A stretch of DNA of 64,000 nt. Source: a virus. The first letter of the stretch is position 1, and every line of letters begins with the position of its first letter. The position numbers and the translations under genes were made by a program. The stretch is from positions 1-64,000 of IMG/VR virus record IMGVR_UViG_3300028920_000029; one strand, given 5' to 3'. The notes beneath the pieces are model-generated. The model did not search any database. It worked only from the letters and a program-made list of their open reading frames with translations, and was not told where the DNA came from. Positions 35,741 to 44,548 of the stretch are shown here, piece after piece.

Positions 35741-38223
35741 AGAAGATATTTTTAGTGTGTATATTAGTTTTTATAGCGTGTAACGTTTCGGCGTATACCT
35801 GGACAAACCCAGCAGATGTTACTACTACGTCAGCAGGCTCGGTTAGTATCGCTGCCAGTGATGCAGTAGTTATGAATGATTACCTGTATATTTTTGGGGA
35901 AGGAAACACATTAAATCCTAACGGTACGTCGAACACCTTATATACGGCTCCGTTGGCGTTTAGTACTCCGTTTGTTACAAGGCCAGAGAGGGTTACGATA
36001 TCTAGTAAGTTCGGGGATATTTTTGGGTATAGTAATAGGTTATACTGGTTTCCGCAAACTATTGAGTACGACGCTGTTCCAGGACACTGCTACGATATTT
36101 ATTCATCTATAGTTTTTGGTACGTACGTTGGAGGGTTTAGCGATATAGGAGATCTGCCTGGGTATGATACTTATCCAGGAATACTCAGAACTATGGCGCA
36201 CGACGAAACCAATAATAGATTTTATACGTTTGGCGGCGCAATATACCCCAATCAGATAACGTCAAACTATTTGAATGTTGCTTCCGACGGTACCGACGTT
36301 TTAGTTAGTCAAATACAAATACAACATTTTGCGTTTAAAAGTCTTTGGCATCCTACGTGGTTTAAGATGGGCTCAGACCTTTTTTCTACGGATTTTGCTA
36401 GGGCATTAGATTTTTATACAGTAGCAAACATCTCCGTAACTTATGGAGGTTCTGATTGGTATATACTAACTGGGCATAGTGATGGCGGAAATGATGGTAA
36501 TGGGTATGGTATTCATAGAATAGACTCAGATGGGAATACATTGGCAATAGCGGATGTAACCGAAACAACGGGCCCTGAAGACTTATTATATTCTAATAGT
36601 GCAGTATATATGTGTGGAGACTTAGGTTCGGCTGGAGCATTAGTAAGAAAGTTTGATACAGATCTTAATAGTATTGCTGCTAGGTCTACAGGTATAGCTG
36701 GAACCACAGCTTTTAATGCTTTAACCGATAATGACACATACGTTTATGCTTGTGGCTATGTATCTGCAGCAGATCCAGTTGTACTAATTTCTAAGTTTCC
36801 AAGCGACTTATCATCTGTTCAGAACATGACGGTAAATGTAGTAAATAGTGCTGCTGAGAGTTTGTATGTTGGTACATCATATGACGATAATATATATTTT
36901 GGTGGAGTTGCCAATAACAACGCGTTAGTTATGAAAGTTAATCCGCAACTTACACCAATATGGACAAGAACATATGATCAAGGTGTTACAGAGACCATAG
37001 ACAACGGAATTTTTGTAGACTCTACTGGCGGGTCGGTTTGTGTTGTTGGTGATGCTGGAGGGTCGGATTTACTATTAGTAGTATATGATCTTGACGGAAC
37101 ATGCGTTACTGCAAAAACATTTACATCTGTAGCTATGGATGGTGAGGCCGCAATGTTGGATGACTATGTATATGGTGGTAATGCATCTAAGCTGCACAAA
37201 ATAGATTTCTTAGGTACCTCCATAGTATCTAGAGCCTGGGGATACGCGTCCTCAGATGTGTATCCGTCAAATATTATCTCAGGTACGGCTATATACGCTA
37301 ACTCAATAACAGATTCTTGGACAACCACCCTACCAGTAAGGTTATACGATGCGTATGCTACAGTGTATGGAGGATATTTATATATAGCTGGGGGTAGGGC
37401 GGTTAAGGATACGTCTCTTAGTGCAGTATACTCCGTTCAGCTTAACACAGATGGCACCCTTAAAATGAGTACGTGGGCCGCACAAACTTCACTACCTGCG
37501 GGGTATTCATTTGGTAGAAGTAAAAGAGAAAACAACATTTGGTATATTTTTGGGCAGCCAGATGATTCAGCAACAACTAACCACATGGTGGTTGGCGTTC
37601 TAGATGGGGCTGGCGGTATAGATAGTTGGACTGCCGACACTTCGCATCCAGCCAATTTGGCGTACGAAGATGTGGTAGTTAACGATAACGTATTGTACAC
37701 TATCGGCGGTTTCTCGGCGATGAATGAGACCCCAGTACATAACATTTATATGTCTTCATTAGACACCCCAACCTTTACTCCTACACAAACTGTAACACCA
37801 ACAAGTAATGCGTCTCCGTCTAGTACGGGAACGCCAAGAAATACTGGTACACCTACAATTACTATGACGCCCACAATAACTCCAACGTTTAGCACAACAC
37901 CTACAATAACGCCCACACATACAAACACGCCGCACGCTATATATTATAGGACTAGCCTAAACTACATACAGGGGTCCGTTTATATAGGAACCACAACTGG
38001 CGCAAATACTGTAGATGTGTCTGCACACTGGACGTGGTTTGAAGATGGTTATAGTGTATTTACAAGCAGAGATATAGTACAGGATAACACAAATATAGTT
38101 GTTTCAGAGAATGAATCTGGGCAATACTTTACAATTACCGTAGTTGACAAGACTACAGGTGACCCTATAGACGCATCGTCTAACACATGTCGCGTCTATT
38201 ATCAGGCTTTAAGAGAGCCGTAA
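35737..38223 (+). CDS. Exported kelch/propeller-like protein with Thr-rich stalk and shared C-terminal domain
   Basis: 828 residues. The signal peptide is MKKIFLVCILVFIACNVSAY, with a Cys at 15 that is probably not a lipobox. Repeated strands with NDYLYIFGEG, NRLYWFP, NRFYTFGGAI, YGGYLYIAGGRAV and VLYTIGGFSAM are kelch-like. A middle part repeats SAVYMCGD, YVYACGYVSA and NIYFGGVANN. A TPT stalk (about 675-725) leads to the shared C-terminal domain (FTITVVDKTTGDPIDASSNT). Likely displayed outside the cell or on the virion. The last gene of the export cassette. Confidence 0.75.
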   Translation: MKKIFLVCILVFIACNVSAYTWTNPADVTTTSAGSVSIAASDAVVMNDYLYIFGEGNTLNPNGTSNTLYTAPLAFSTPFVTRPERVTISSKFGDIFGYSNRLYWFPQTIEYDAVPGHCYDIYSSIVFGTYVGGFSDIGDLPGYDTYPGILRTMAHDETNNRFYTFGGAIYPNQITSNYLNVASDGTDVLVSQIQIQHFAFKSLWHPTWFKMGSDLFSTDFARALDFYTVANISVTYGGSDWYILTGHSDGGNDGNGYGIHRIDSDGNTLAIADVTETTGPEDLLYSNSAVYMCGDLGSAGALVRKFDTDLNSIAARSTGIAGTTAFNALTDNDTYVYACGYVSAADPVVLISKFPSDLSSVQNMTVNVVNSAAESLYVGTSYDDNIYFGGVANNNALVMKVNPQLTPIWTRTYDQGVTETIDNGIFVDSTGGSVCVVGDAGGSDLLLVVYDLDGTCVTAKTFTSVAMDGEAAMLDDYVYGGNASKLHKIDFLGTSIVSRAWGYASSDVYPSNIISGTAIYANSITDSWTTTLPVRLYDAYATVYGGYLYIAGGRAVKDTSLSAVYSVQLNTDGTLKMSTWAAQTSLPAGYSFGRSKRENNIWYIFGQPDDSATTNHMVVGVLDGAGGIDSWTADTSHPANLAYEDVVVNDNVLYTIGGFSAMNETPVHNIYMSSLDTPTFTPTQTVTPTSNASPSSTGTPRNTGTPTITMTPTITPTFSTTPTITPTHTNTPHAIYYRTSLNYIQGSVYIGTTTGANTVDVSAHWTWFEDGYSVFTSRDIVQDNTNIVVSENESGQYFTITVVDKTTGDPIDASSNTCRVYYQALREP

Positions 38224-38255
38224 TATTCGACTTTTCATTATATATGTTGGTATAC

Positions 38256-38263
38256 TGTATAAT
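38256..38263 (+). promoter_or_regulatory. Extended -10 promoter element
   Basis: TGTATAAT in the 60-base gap after the export cassette. No good -35 box is visible at the right distance (TTCATT at 18 bases is weak). It could start a separate transcript for the following packaging genes. Confidence 0.35.
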
Positions 38264-38283
38264 GGACTGAAAGGAGGTTCACG

Positions 38284-38916
38284 ATGGCGTGGCCAAGCAG
38301 TTATGATACTTTTACGACAGTAAAAAACAGAGGAGATTCGGTAACGGAATCTCATACGCTTACCGCATCAGCAGTAGCTTTTACTGTTACTACAGATTTC
38401 AATATACTTGAGAGTGTTTCATTTTCTGGTATATACACTACAGAGGTTACCACATCTCCAGCAGCTACACAGTTTAGGGTATACTATAGGTCTAATCAAA
38501 TTGAATTAGGGCCGTTAGCCTCTAACGCAACACTTAATATTACGTATGTTACATCTGGTAAGGCGGCTAAGGCGGACCATATCACGGATTTAAATACGGC
38601 GGTAACCAACCTACAGGAAACATTAGGTTTGAATCCTCAGGGTACTGAGGATACTTTGGTTGACAGGCTTGACGTTTTAGCGTCAACAACAGGTATGCAG
38701 GCTGAAATAGAAGATTTTACTACGGATCTTGATGGAGCAACAAATATATTTGGTTTATCTTATCAGCCAGTAGATGCTAGGCACGTTTCAGTTGAACTTA
38801 ATGGAATTCAGTTAAGGTTTAATACCGACTATATCGTTGATATTCAGAATGTTGTACTGTCGGAAAATCCGTATTCCACAGATACACTTCAGATTAAGTA
38901 CTTTAGAAGTACATAA
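38284..38916 (+). CDS. Beta-rich probable virion protein
   Basis: 210 residues. An N-terminal beta domain (SVTESHTLTASAVAFTVTTD, RVYYRSNQIELGPL) is followed by a helical stalk-like region (ITDLNTAVTNLQETLGLN) and a C-terminal domain with YQPVDARHVSVELNGIQLRFNTDY, the kind seen in trimeric attachment proteins. No signal peptide, so unlike the preceding three it is not exported. ACTGAAAGGAGGTTCACG precedes the start. Confidence 0.6.
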   Translation: MAWPSSYDTFTTVKNRGDSVTESHTLTASAVAFTVTTDFNILESVSFSGIYTTEVTTSPAATQFRVYYRSNQIELGPLASNATLNITYVTSGKAAKADHITDLNTAVTNLQETLGLNPQGTEDTLVDRLDVLASTTGMQAEIEDFTTDLDGATNIFGLSYQPVDARHVSVELNGIQLRFNTDYIVDIQNVVLSENPYSTDTLQIKYFRST

Positions 38917-38927
38917 GGAGGCGCTAA

Positions 38928-39236
38928 ATGGCTTTTTCGGTTAGGATACATGGTGTAAGAGACATACAGGCAGGAACTATTACCAATGATAGTATTAGTA
39001 CTAGCGCCGCCATAGTAGAAAGTAAGTTAAGTTTAACGCATACTACTGCGAATCTATACAACTATGGATTACGAACAGATGAAAGTAGAACTATAGAGAA
39101 TAACGTTTATGTAACATTTCCCACCACTGGGTTTAAGTGGGTAGATTCGCAAAACGGACGAACATATTTTGCTACTATAGTAAACGGAGTAATGACTCTT
39201 ACTGAAGATGCTTCAGGAGATGCTACAGGATCATAA
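38928..39236 (+). CDS. Small fibre-type protein
   Basis: 102 residues. AGTITNDSISTSAAIVESKLSL is a short-repeat motif shared in style with fibre shafts (compare DGAVTNNKVSS in the gene at 28589). It is followed by beta strands ending in TLTEDASGDATGS. Probably a short structural appendage or cap protein. AAGGAGGCGCTAA precedes the start. Confidence 0.55.
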   Translation: MAFSVRIHGVRDIQAGTITNDSISTSAAIVESKLSLTHTTANLYNYGLRTDESRTIENNVYVTFPTTGFKWVDSQNGRTYFATIVNGVMTLTEDASGDATGS

Positions 39237-39251
39237 TAAGGAGCTGATATT

Positions 39252-39401
39252 ATGGGTAATGGTGTTAAGGTTCTTGACCACAAGTCGATGTCAAAAGATT
39301 TAAAATACGTGGTTAAGGAATTTAAGAAGGTAAATAAAAACGTAGTGAGGAAGGCCAATGATCTTAGGACCCAACTTGTACAAAGAATCAAAACTAGGTG
39401 A
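39252..39401 (+). CDS. 49-residue basic protein
   Basis: A small ORF with ATAAGGAGCTGATATT before its ATG. It is rich in Lys, Val and Asn (KDLKYVVKEFKKVNKNVVRK) and predicted to form one or two basic helices. It overlaps the following gene by 44 bases in another frame. Unrecognised. Confidence 0.5.
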   Translation: MGNGVKVLDHKSMSKDLKYVVKEFKKVNKNVVRKANDLRTQLVQRIKTR

Positions 39402-39603
39402 AGAAGAGGCGTCGGCGATAGACCGAGCCAAAAAGAGAATACTTAAGAATCCTATAAAGCAATTGCCGTTGTCTAATAAGGGTGATGGTACTAATAGGTT
39501 TAACTCTAACGAGAAACCAGAACACGATATTAATTGGCAGTATACGCATGACGATATTCAGAAGGTTGATAATACCTTTAACGAGATCAAACCTTTTCTA
39601 TAA
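39358..39603 (+). CDS. Hypothetical small polar protein
   Basis: 81 residues, highly polar, probably partly disordered (NKGDGTNRFNSNEKPEHDIN). GAGGAAGGCC precedes the ATG. No recognisable motif. It lies between small structural genes and the terminase. Confidence 0.5.
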   Translation: MILGPNLYKESKLGEEEASAIDRAKKRILKNPIKQLPLSNKGDGTNRFNSNEKPEHDINWQYTHDDIQKVDNTFNEIKPFL

Positions 39604-39612
39604 GGCGGGAAC

Positions 39613-40287
39613 ATGACAAAACATGCACTAATCTTAAAGAAGGCTGAATACCTGATAGGCAGAGAGCTTACCAGGGTAGAAGCTAAAGAGATAGTTCAGA
39701 ACGTCAAAGTCGGGAATATGAAAGAACTTAAGGACGCAGTAGATAAGTTTGATAGAGTAAGAGATTTTACTGATGTAGGTAGCATTGTAGAGGGCAGTCA
39801 GATAAAGGATAAAACAACTAAGGAAGAACTTAACTCAGTAATCCACGATATAGCTGTTAAGGCTACCTCAGTTGATAGCGGTATGAAGTTGTTAAGGGCT
39901 TCAACTGGTAAGAGCAGGGAGAGTCTGATGAAGTATATAATGAATTTATATCTAAGGGATGCTATGATGAAAGATAAAAGAAGGAAAACAGCAGATGGTC
40001 ATAGGACAATACTAGACGGTCCAGCATCACTTACTGATAACGTATCTGATACTGATCCGTTTGTTACGCCATTTCATAATCCTGGGCAGGAAGATAACTC
40101 AACTACTCAGGTACAGGATGAGTATCAGCAATCTGGGTATACTAAGAATGAGCTTGAGACAAGGCCGTATCATAATGAAAAGAAAAGAAATAAGAAGATG
40201 AAAGATCAAATTAGGAAGTATATAGAAAACAACATTGGAAAACCTACTGGTGGAAAAGAAGATAGTGATTCCATCGGTAAGACATAA
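39613..40287 (+). CDS. Hypothetical helical basic protein, terminase-upstream
   Basis: 224 residues. The helical N-terminal 140 residues (KHALILKKAEYLIGRELTRVEAKEIVQNVKVG...) could contain a DNA-binding helical unit. The C-terminal 90 residues are disordered and polar, ending with KKRNKKMKDQIRKYIENN. The position two genes upstream of the large terminase makes a small-terminase role possible, but no diagnostic motif supports it. Confidence 0.55.
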   Translation: MTKHALILKKAEYLIGRELTRVEAKEIVQNVKVGNMKELKDAVDKFDRVRDFTDVGSIVEGSQIKDKTTKEELNSVIHDIAVKATSVDSGMKLLRASTGKSRESLMKYIMNLYLRDAMMKDKRRKTADGHRTILDGPASLTDNVSDTDPFVTPFHNPGQEDNSTTQVQDEYQQSGYTKNELETRPYHNEKKRNKKMKDQIRKYIENNIGKPTGGKEDSDSIGKT

Positions 40288-40298
40288 GGAGGAAGTAA

Positions 40299-40535
40299 AT
40301 GAAGGGTCAGTACACACAAAAGATTAATAGGAAATCAGGTATGAAGAGACAGGCGTTTCTTGACGACTTAGCTACAGAGGCTGTTGAAGATGCGTATAAC
40401 TTCAACTCAGTAGATGAGGCAGTTAATCACCTAACCTCTAAGTACGAGCTTTCAACTAATGAGGTTATATATCTCAAGAAGAAAGCTAAAGCTAACAAAA
40501 TTGGTTTTGTTGAGGAAAAAAGAAAGGAGAACTAG
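40299..40535 (+). CDS. Hypothetical small helical protein
   Basis: 78 residues, fully helical, with FNSVDEAVNHLTSKYELS-type helix pairs and a basic C-terminus. It lies two bases before the large terminase start, a common place for small terminase subunits, but the size is small for that role. AAGGAGGAAGTAA precedes its ATG. Confidence 0.55.
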   Translation: MKGQYTQKINRKSGMKRQAFLDDLATEAVEDAYNFNSVDEAVNHLTSKYELSTNEVIYLKKKAKANKIGFVEEKRKEN

Positions 40536-40537
40536 TA

Positions 40538-42271
40538 GTGATTGTTGAGCAGGTTGATCCACTCAGGTTTGTAGAGGAACACTTTACATTACAGGGAAAG
40601 CCATTTATTTTACTAGATGATACCCCAGACAATGCTAGGCATTATTTGCAAGGTATGTATAATACTATTGTCTTTAGGGCACCAGTACTAAAGAAACCCA
40701 TAATTATTGTTAAGGGTCGTCAGGTTGAGATGACAACTACAATGAATAACCTAGTGGCATACTATTTAGCCAACAATAAGTTCTTTGATATTTTGTACAC
40801 GTTTCCTAAAGGGGACCAGGCTAAGCGTTTTTCTGATACAAGGTTTGATCCGTTACTTAGGTATATGAGCGCTGCAGATATACTTCCAAGACTTAAAGAC
40901 GGTACTTATAATAAATCAGTTAAGCAGTTTGCTAATGGTTCCACGTTGTTTATTTATGGTGCGGCGGATAAAGGTGATAACATTCGAAGTATTGCTGCGC
41001 AGATGCTTATAAAGGATGAGTATCAGGATATGGATAAGGCCGTAGAGGAAACGATAGATGAAACATTAACTCACTCGAAGTATAAGCTAAACATATCTTT
41101 AGGTACGCCAAAGTATACGGCCACGAGATTTGAGGAGAGATGGAAACAATCTAATATGATGTACTACAATTTGTTTTGTGAGTCTTGTGGTACACCTTTC
41201 GTATTAACCATGGATAGAATGGTTAAGGAGCATATAGTTAGGTGCCCTAAATGTAAGCATGACGCTGATAAGAGATTACTTATTCCTAACGGTAAGTGGA
41301 TGCACCACGGAGAGAAGGACGCCGACTATTTAGGATTTCACTTATCTCAGCTATACGTACCTTATATAACACTTGAGGAGTTACAAAGGAAAATAAAGCA
41401 GCGTGAGCAGGAAGGGGCCGACGTAGAGCGGTATATTAAGAACGAAATATTAGGGGAGTTTTATAGTGGTATTAGGCAGCAGCCCGACAGAAACGTTATA
41501 AGACGGGCGTTTAATAGGGAGCTACCGTATGATGTGTTTATTCCTATGCATATTAGGGTATATATGGGAATTGATTGGGGTGGTTGGAATTCTATTGACA
41601 ACAACCCAGAAAGCAGCTATACTGTAGTTAGTATAGGAGCGTTTGATAAGTTTGGTAATTTGAGAGTAAACTACATAGAAGTTATAGATGAAAAGGATGA
41701 GATGAAGCAGGTGGATAGAGTATCGCAGCTTATAGATAAGTATCACGTATATCTAGCGGTAGCCGACAAAGGTTATGGTAAAGTAAAGAATCATCACCTT
41801 AAGGTTAAGTGGGGTAATAGATTTAAGGATTGTAAGTATCTACAAGGTAGTGCTGGTACGTTATATAAAGAAGGAGATAATGGTACTATTATGATAAACA
41901 GGGATTATTCATTAGAGGAACTATATTCGTCTATGGGTAATGGTAATATGCAGATTCCGCATAACGATCGTACAGAGTGGATCATAGAGCATTTTCTTAA
42001 TCATGAGATTATGGTTGAGGAACACGGAGGAACCGTGTACAAAAGATTTGTTAAGGTTGACGGGCATAATAAAAGAACTGACGCTGTACATTCTATAAAC
42101 TATTTAAGGATAGCAGCGTTTAAAGATAATAAAGCTTATGACCACTCACCGCTTATAGGGGCAGATAAGAAAAGGCATCAGGCCCCGAGGCCTAGGTTAT
42201 CTGGATCGGCTTTGGAAGGGCCGACTATGATGAAAATCCATAAACAGTTAAAAGCTATGAGAAGGTCCTAA
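40538..42271 (+). CDS. terL: Terminase large subunit
   Basis: 577 residues. The ATPase has an atypical Walker A KGRQVEMTT (59-67), a Walker B MLIKDEYQD (D161, E162) and a coupling motif NISLGTP. A zinc ribbon CESCGTPF...VRCPKCKHD follows the ATPase, as in GpA-type terminases. The nuclease part has MGIDWGG, AVADKGYG and a late acidic RTDAVHSINY. It cuts concatemeric DNA and drives it into proheads. GTG start after AAAGGAGAACTA. Portal follows directly. Packaging strategy (cos or pac) cannot be told from this. Confidence 0.9.
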   Translation: MIVEQVDPLRFVEEHFTLQGKPFILLDDTPDNARHYLQGMYNTIVFRAPVLKKPIIIVKGRQVEMTTTMNNLVAYYLANNKFFDILYTFPKGDQAKRFSDTRFDPLLRYMSAADILPRLKDGTYNKSVKQFANGSTLFIYGAADKGDNIRSIAAQMLIKDEYQDMDKAVEETIDETLTHSKYKLNISLGTPKYTATRFEERWKQSNMMYYNLFCESCGTPFVLTMDRMVKEHIVRCPKCKHDADKRLLIPNGKWMHHGEKDADYLGFHLSQLYVPYITLEELQRKIKQREQEGADVERYIKNEILGEFYSGIRQQPDRNVIRRAFNRELPYDVFIPMHIRVYMGIDWGGWNSIDNNPESSYTVVSIGAFDKFGNLRVNYIEVIDEKDEMKQVDRVSQLIDKYHVYLAVADKGYGKVKNHHLKVKWGNRFKDCKYLQGSAGTLYKEGDNGTIMINRDYSLEELYSSMGNGNMQIPHNDRTEWIIEHFLNHEIMVEEHGGTVYKRFVKVDGHNKRTDAVHSINYLRIAAFKDNKAYDHSPLIGADKKRHQAPRPRLSGSALEGPTMMKIHKQLKAMRRS

Positions 42272-42283
42272 CGGAGGTACTAT

Positions 42284-43909
42284 ATGTACATTGAGAAAAA
42301 TCAGCCACAGATGAGTTCAAGATCAAAAAATATAATTAAGAACTCTCAGGCTTCTACTCCTGCAAATGTATTACGCAGGGAAGCGGCTATAGGTACTAGC
42401 GCTATGAGTCCTGGAGTTTTAGGTGCGGTTAACAGTGGTCCAGTTTTACGTATGGCTATGAAGCCGTTCTCTCCACTATACCAAGAATCTAACCTCATGC
42501 TTCCAAAAGATAGGAAGACCATGAACGCTTATAATAGACATTACTATGAAACGGACTACTGGGTAGGCAATGCTATAGAACTACATACAACCTTCCCGTT
42601 GGGAGGGTTTCAGATAATTTCAAGGCACAAAGAAATAGAAAAAGTGTTTAACAAGATGGCAAAAAAGATAGACTTATATAATATACTATTGGCAGTTGGT
42701 TTGGAATATTGGATATACGGAGAGTCATTCCCATTCTTAGAGTGGGATGAGACAGAAGGAATGTGGTATAGGGCAACCGTATTTAATCCAGACCTTATTG
42801 AAGTACGTAGGACTCCGTTCTCTAACAAATCAATAATATCACTTATACCAGATTCAGAACTTAAACGAATAGCGACATCGACTCACCCCTCTGACCAGGT
42901 ATTACGTTCGCAGATATCGCCGAAGATTCTCGATTACGTCCTAAAGGGTGAGTCGATTCCTTTAAACTTTAGAAACGTTGCTCACGTAGTTAGAAAGACG
43001 GTCCACCATGACGTTAGAGGAACATCTATTATTCAGCGTGTTTGGAAAGAGCTTATGCTTAGAGACGCTATGAGAGAGGTTCTTTTTGTTATGGCGCAGA
43101 ACCACATAACTCCGTTAAAGATATTTAGGATTGGAGGGAAGGAGAAAGATTACTTCCCGACGGATGATGAACTTGAGTACTGGCAGGGTATAGTTGAGGA
43201 AGCTCAGAACGACCCGAACTACTCAATTGTTACTCACGAAGCTTTCGATGTAGAGTATAAAGGTTTTACTGGGCAGGTCCTTGACGTTACACAATACTTA
43301 AAGCTTATAGAAGATCACGTTCTTCAGGGTCTTGGAGTTACTAAGGCTATCATTTCTGCCGAGGGTGTTGCTTATGCTAATGCTTCTGTAGCGTATGAAA
43401 TTCTACAGAAGAGATACTCATATGTTAGAAACGTTATGTCTCAATGGCTTATCAATAAGGTATTTATGCCAGTGTCCATCGCACACGGATTTAAAGATAA
43501 GCGTGGGGGATATATAGTTCCTATGATTAAGTGGGACAACATATCCTTTACTAAGGATGGAGATTGGAGAAGGATGATTGTTGACCTTAATAAGTCTAAA
43601 AAGGTATCTGATAGAACACTCATTACTGAAGTTGGTCTTGACTACGACGAAGAGCAGGAGCTAGTAATTAAAGAACAAGTAGCGGCCAAACTTAAGAAGG
43701 AAAATATAAAAGCTATGCAGGATCAGGCCGAAAGCGGAGGTCTTGGGGACCTTGGCGGTATGGGAGGCGGAATGGATCTTGGTGGCGGCATGGGAGGAAT
43801 GGGCGGAGGAATGTCTGACCTAGGAGACTTAGGAGAGGGATTTGCTGGCGAAGGTGGAGAAGTTCCTTCAGGAGAAATGGGAGGCGGCGAGGAACTCGGC
43901 GCTCCATAA
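42284..43909 (+). CDS. Portal protein
   Basis: 541 residues with portal landmarks: YYETDYWVGNAIELHTTFPLG, YGESFPFLEWDE, NVAHVVRKTVHHDVRGTSII, the wing/stem FRIGGKEKDYFPTDDELEYW and LKLIEDHVLQGLGVTKAII. The dodecameric portal forms the DNA channel at one vertex. The C-terminal 55 residues are almost entirely Gly/Met/Glu (GMGGGMDLGGGMGGMGGGM), a flexible tail that might contact DNA or core proteins. Adjacent to terL as usual. Confidence 0.9.
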   Translation: MYIEKNQPQMSSRSKNIIKNSQASTPANVLRREAAIGTSAMSPGVLGAVNSGPVLRMAMKPFSPLYQESNLMLPKDRKTMNAYNRHYYETDYWVGNAIELHTTFPLGGFQIISRHKEIEKVFNKMAKKIDLYNILLAVGLEYWIYGESFPFLEWDETEGMWYRATVFNPDLIEVRRTPFSNKSIISLIPDSELKRIATSTHPSDQVLRSQISPKILDYVLKGESIPLNFRNVAHVVRKTVHHDVRGTSIIQRVWKELMLRDAMREVLFVMAQNHITPLKIFRIGGKEKDYFPTDDELEYWQGIVEEAQNDPNYSIVTHEAFDVEYKGFTGQVLDVTQYLKLIEDHVLQGLGVTKAIISAEGVAYANASVAYEILQKRYSYVRNVMSQWLINKVFMPVSIAHGFKDKRGGYIVPMIKWDNISFTKDGDWRRMIVDLNKSKKVSDRTLITEVGLDYDEEQELVIKEQVAAKLKKENIKAMQDQAESGGLGDLGGMGGGMDLGGGMGGMGGGMSDLGDLGEGFAGEGGEVPSGEMGGGEELGAP

Positions 43910-43928
43910 TAATAGGAGGTAATACAAC

Positions 43929-44321
43929 ATGGCAATAATCAATCAGAGGTATAAGACAGTTATAACAGATGATTTGAGTACGGACCCGCAGGTTACTCAG
44001 GAAGTTAACTATACGAACTCAAACTATGACAACCACATAACTAAGACCATTACAGCTAGTTCATCTGGGGACGGCGCTATATCTAGCAACACTCCAGTAA
44101 GCATTATAAATGAGTCTAGTGATGCACGGTATGTTATTATTAACAGTACAAAGAAGGTACACCTGTATCTTAACTCGGCTACGTCTCCGACAGTAACAGG
44201 AACTAACCAGGATTTATCGGCTACGTTCATGGTACTGGACGGTAACATAAATGAGGTGTGGGCGGTTAACACCGACACTGACGGGAACTCGGCCTACATT
44301 AAGGTGGTATACGTTTATTAA
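43929..44321 (+). CDS. Small beta-sandwich probable head protein
   Basis: 130 residues, Ser/Thr/Asn-rich strands (ITKTITASSSGDGAIS, DARYVIINSTKKVHLYLNS, NEVWAVNTDTDGNSAYIKVVYVY). The fold and size resemble the protein at 63008 (DDSDVEVWVRVG..., VTLAVTNDSGSAIQVSYYG). Likely a small virion component. Strong ribosome binding site AATAGGAGGTAATACAAC. Confidence 0.55.
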   Translation: MAIINQRYKTVITDDLSTDPQVTQEVNYTNSNYDNHITKTITASSSGDGAISSNTPVSIINESSDARYVIINSTKKVHLYLNSATSPTVTGTNQDLSATFMVLDGNINEVWAVNTDTDGNSAYIKVVYVY

Positions 44322-44332
44322 GGAGGTAGTGG

Positions 44333-44545
44333 ATGGGTAGCAGAAAGAAAGGTAAGAATAGACATAATCCCAGAGTTGGGCGATTTAAAGTTCTTGATCT
44401 GGTCTCTATGGCTAACATTACTTTTGGCAGCGATGACTTTAAAAAGTATGCCGCAGCTTACGCCAAAGGTAAGAACACGACAGTTGAAGCCTTATCGAAA
44501 CCTGAACTTTTATCGCTGTATCAGAAGTATTTGGGAGGACAATAA
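44333..44545 (+). CDS. Hypothetical small basic protein
   Basis: 70 residues. A very basic start (MGSRKKGKNRHNPRVGRF) is followed by a helical second half with DDFKKYAAAYAKGKNTTVEAL. It may bind DNA or the acidic portal tail. Start after AAGGAGGTAGTGG. Unrecognised. Confidence 0.55.
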   Translation: MGSRKKGKNRHNPRVGRFKVLDLVSMANITFGSDDFKKYAAAYAKGKNTTVEALSKPELLSLYQKYLGGQ

Positions 44546-44548
44546 TAC

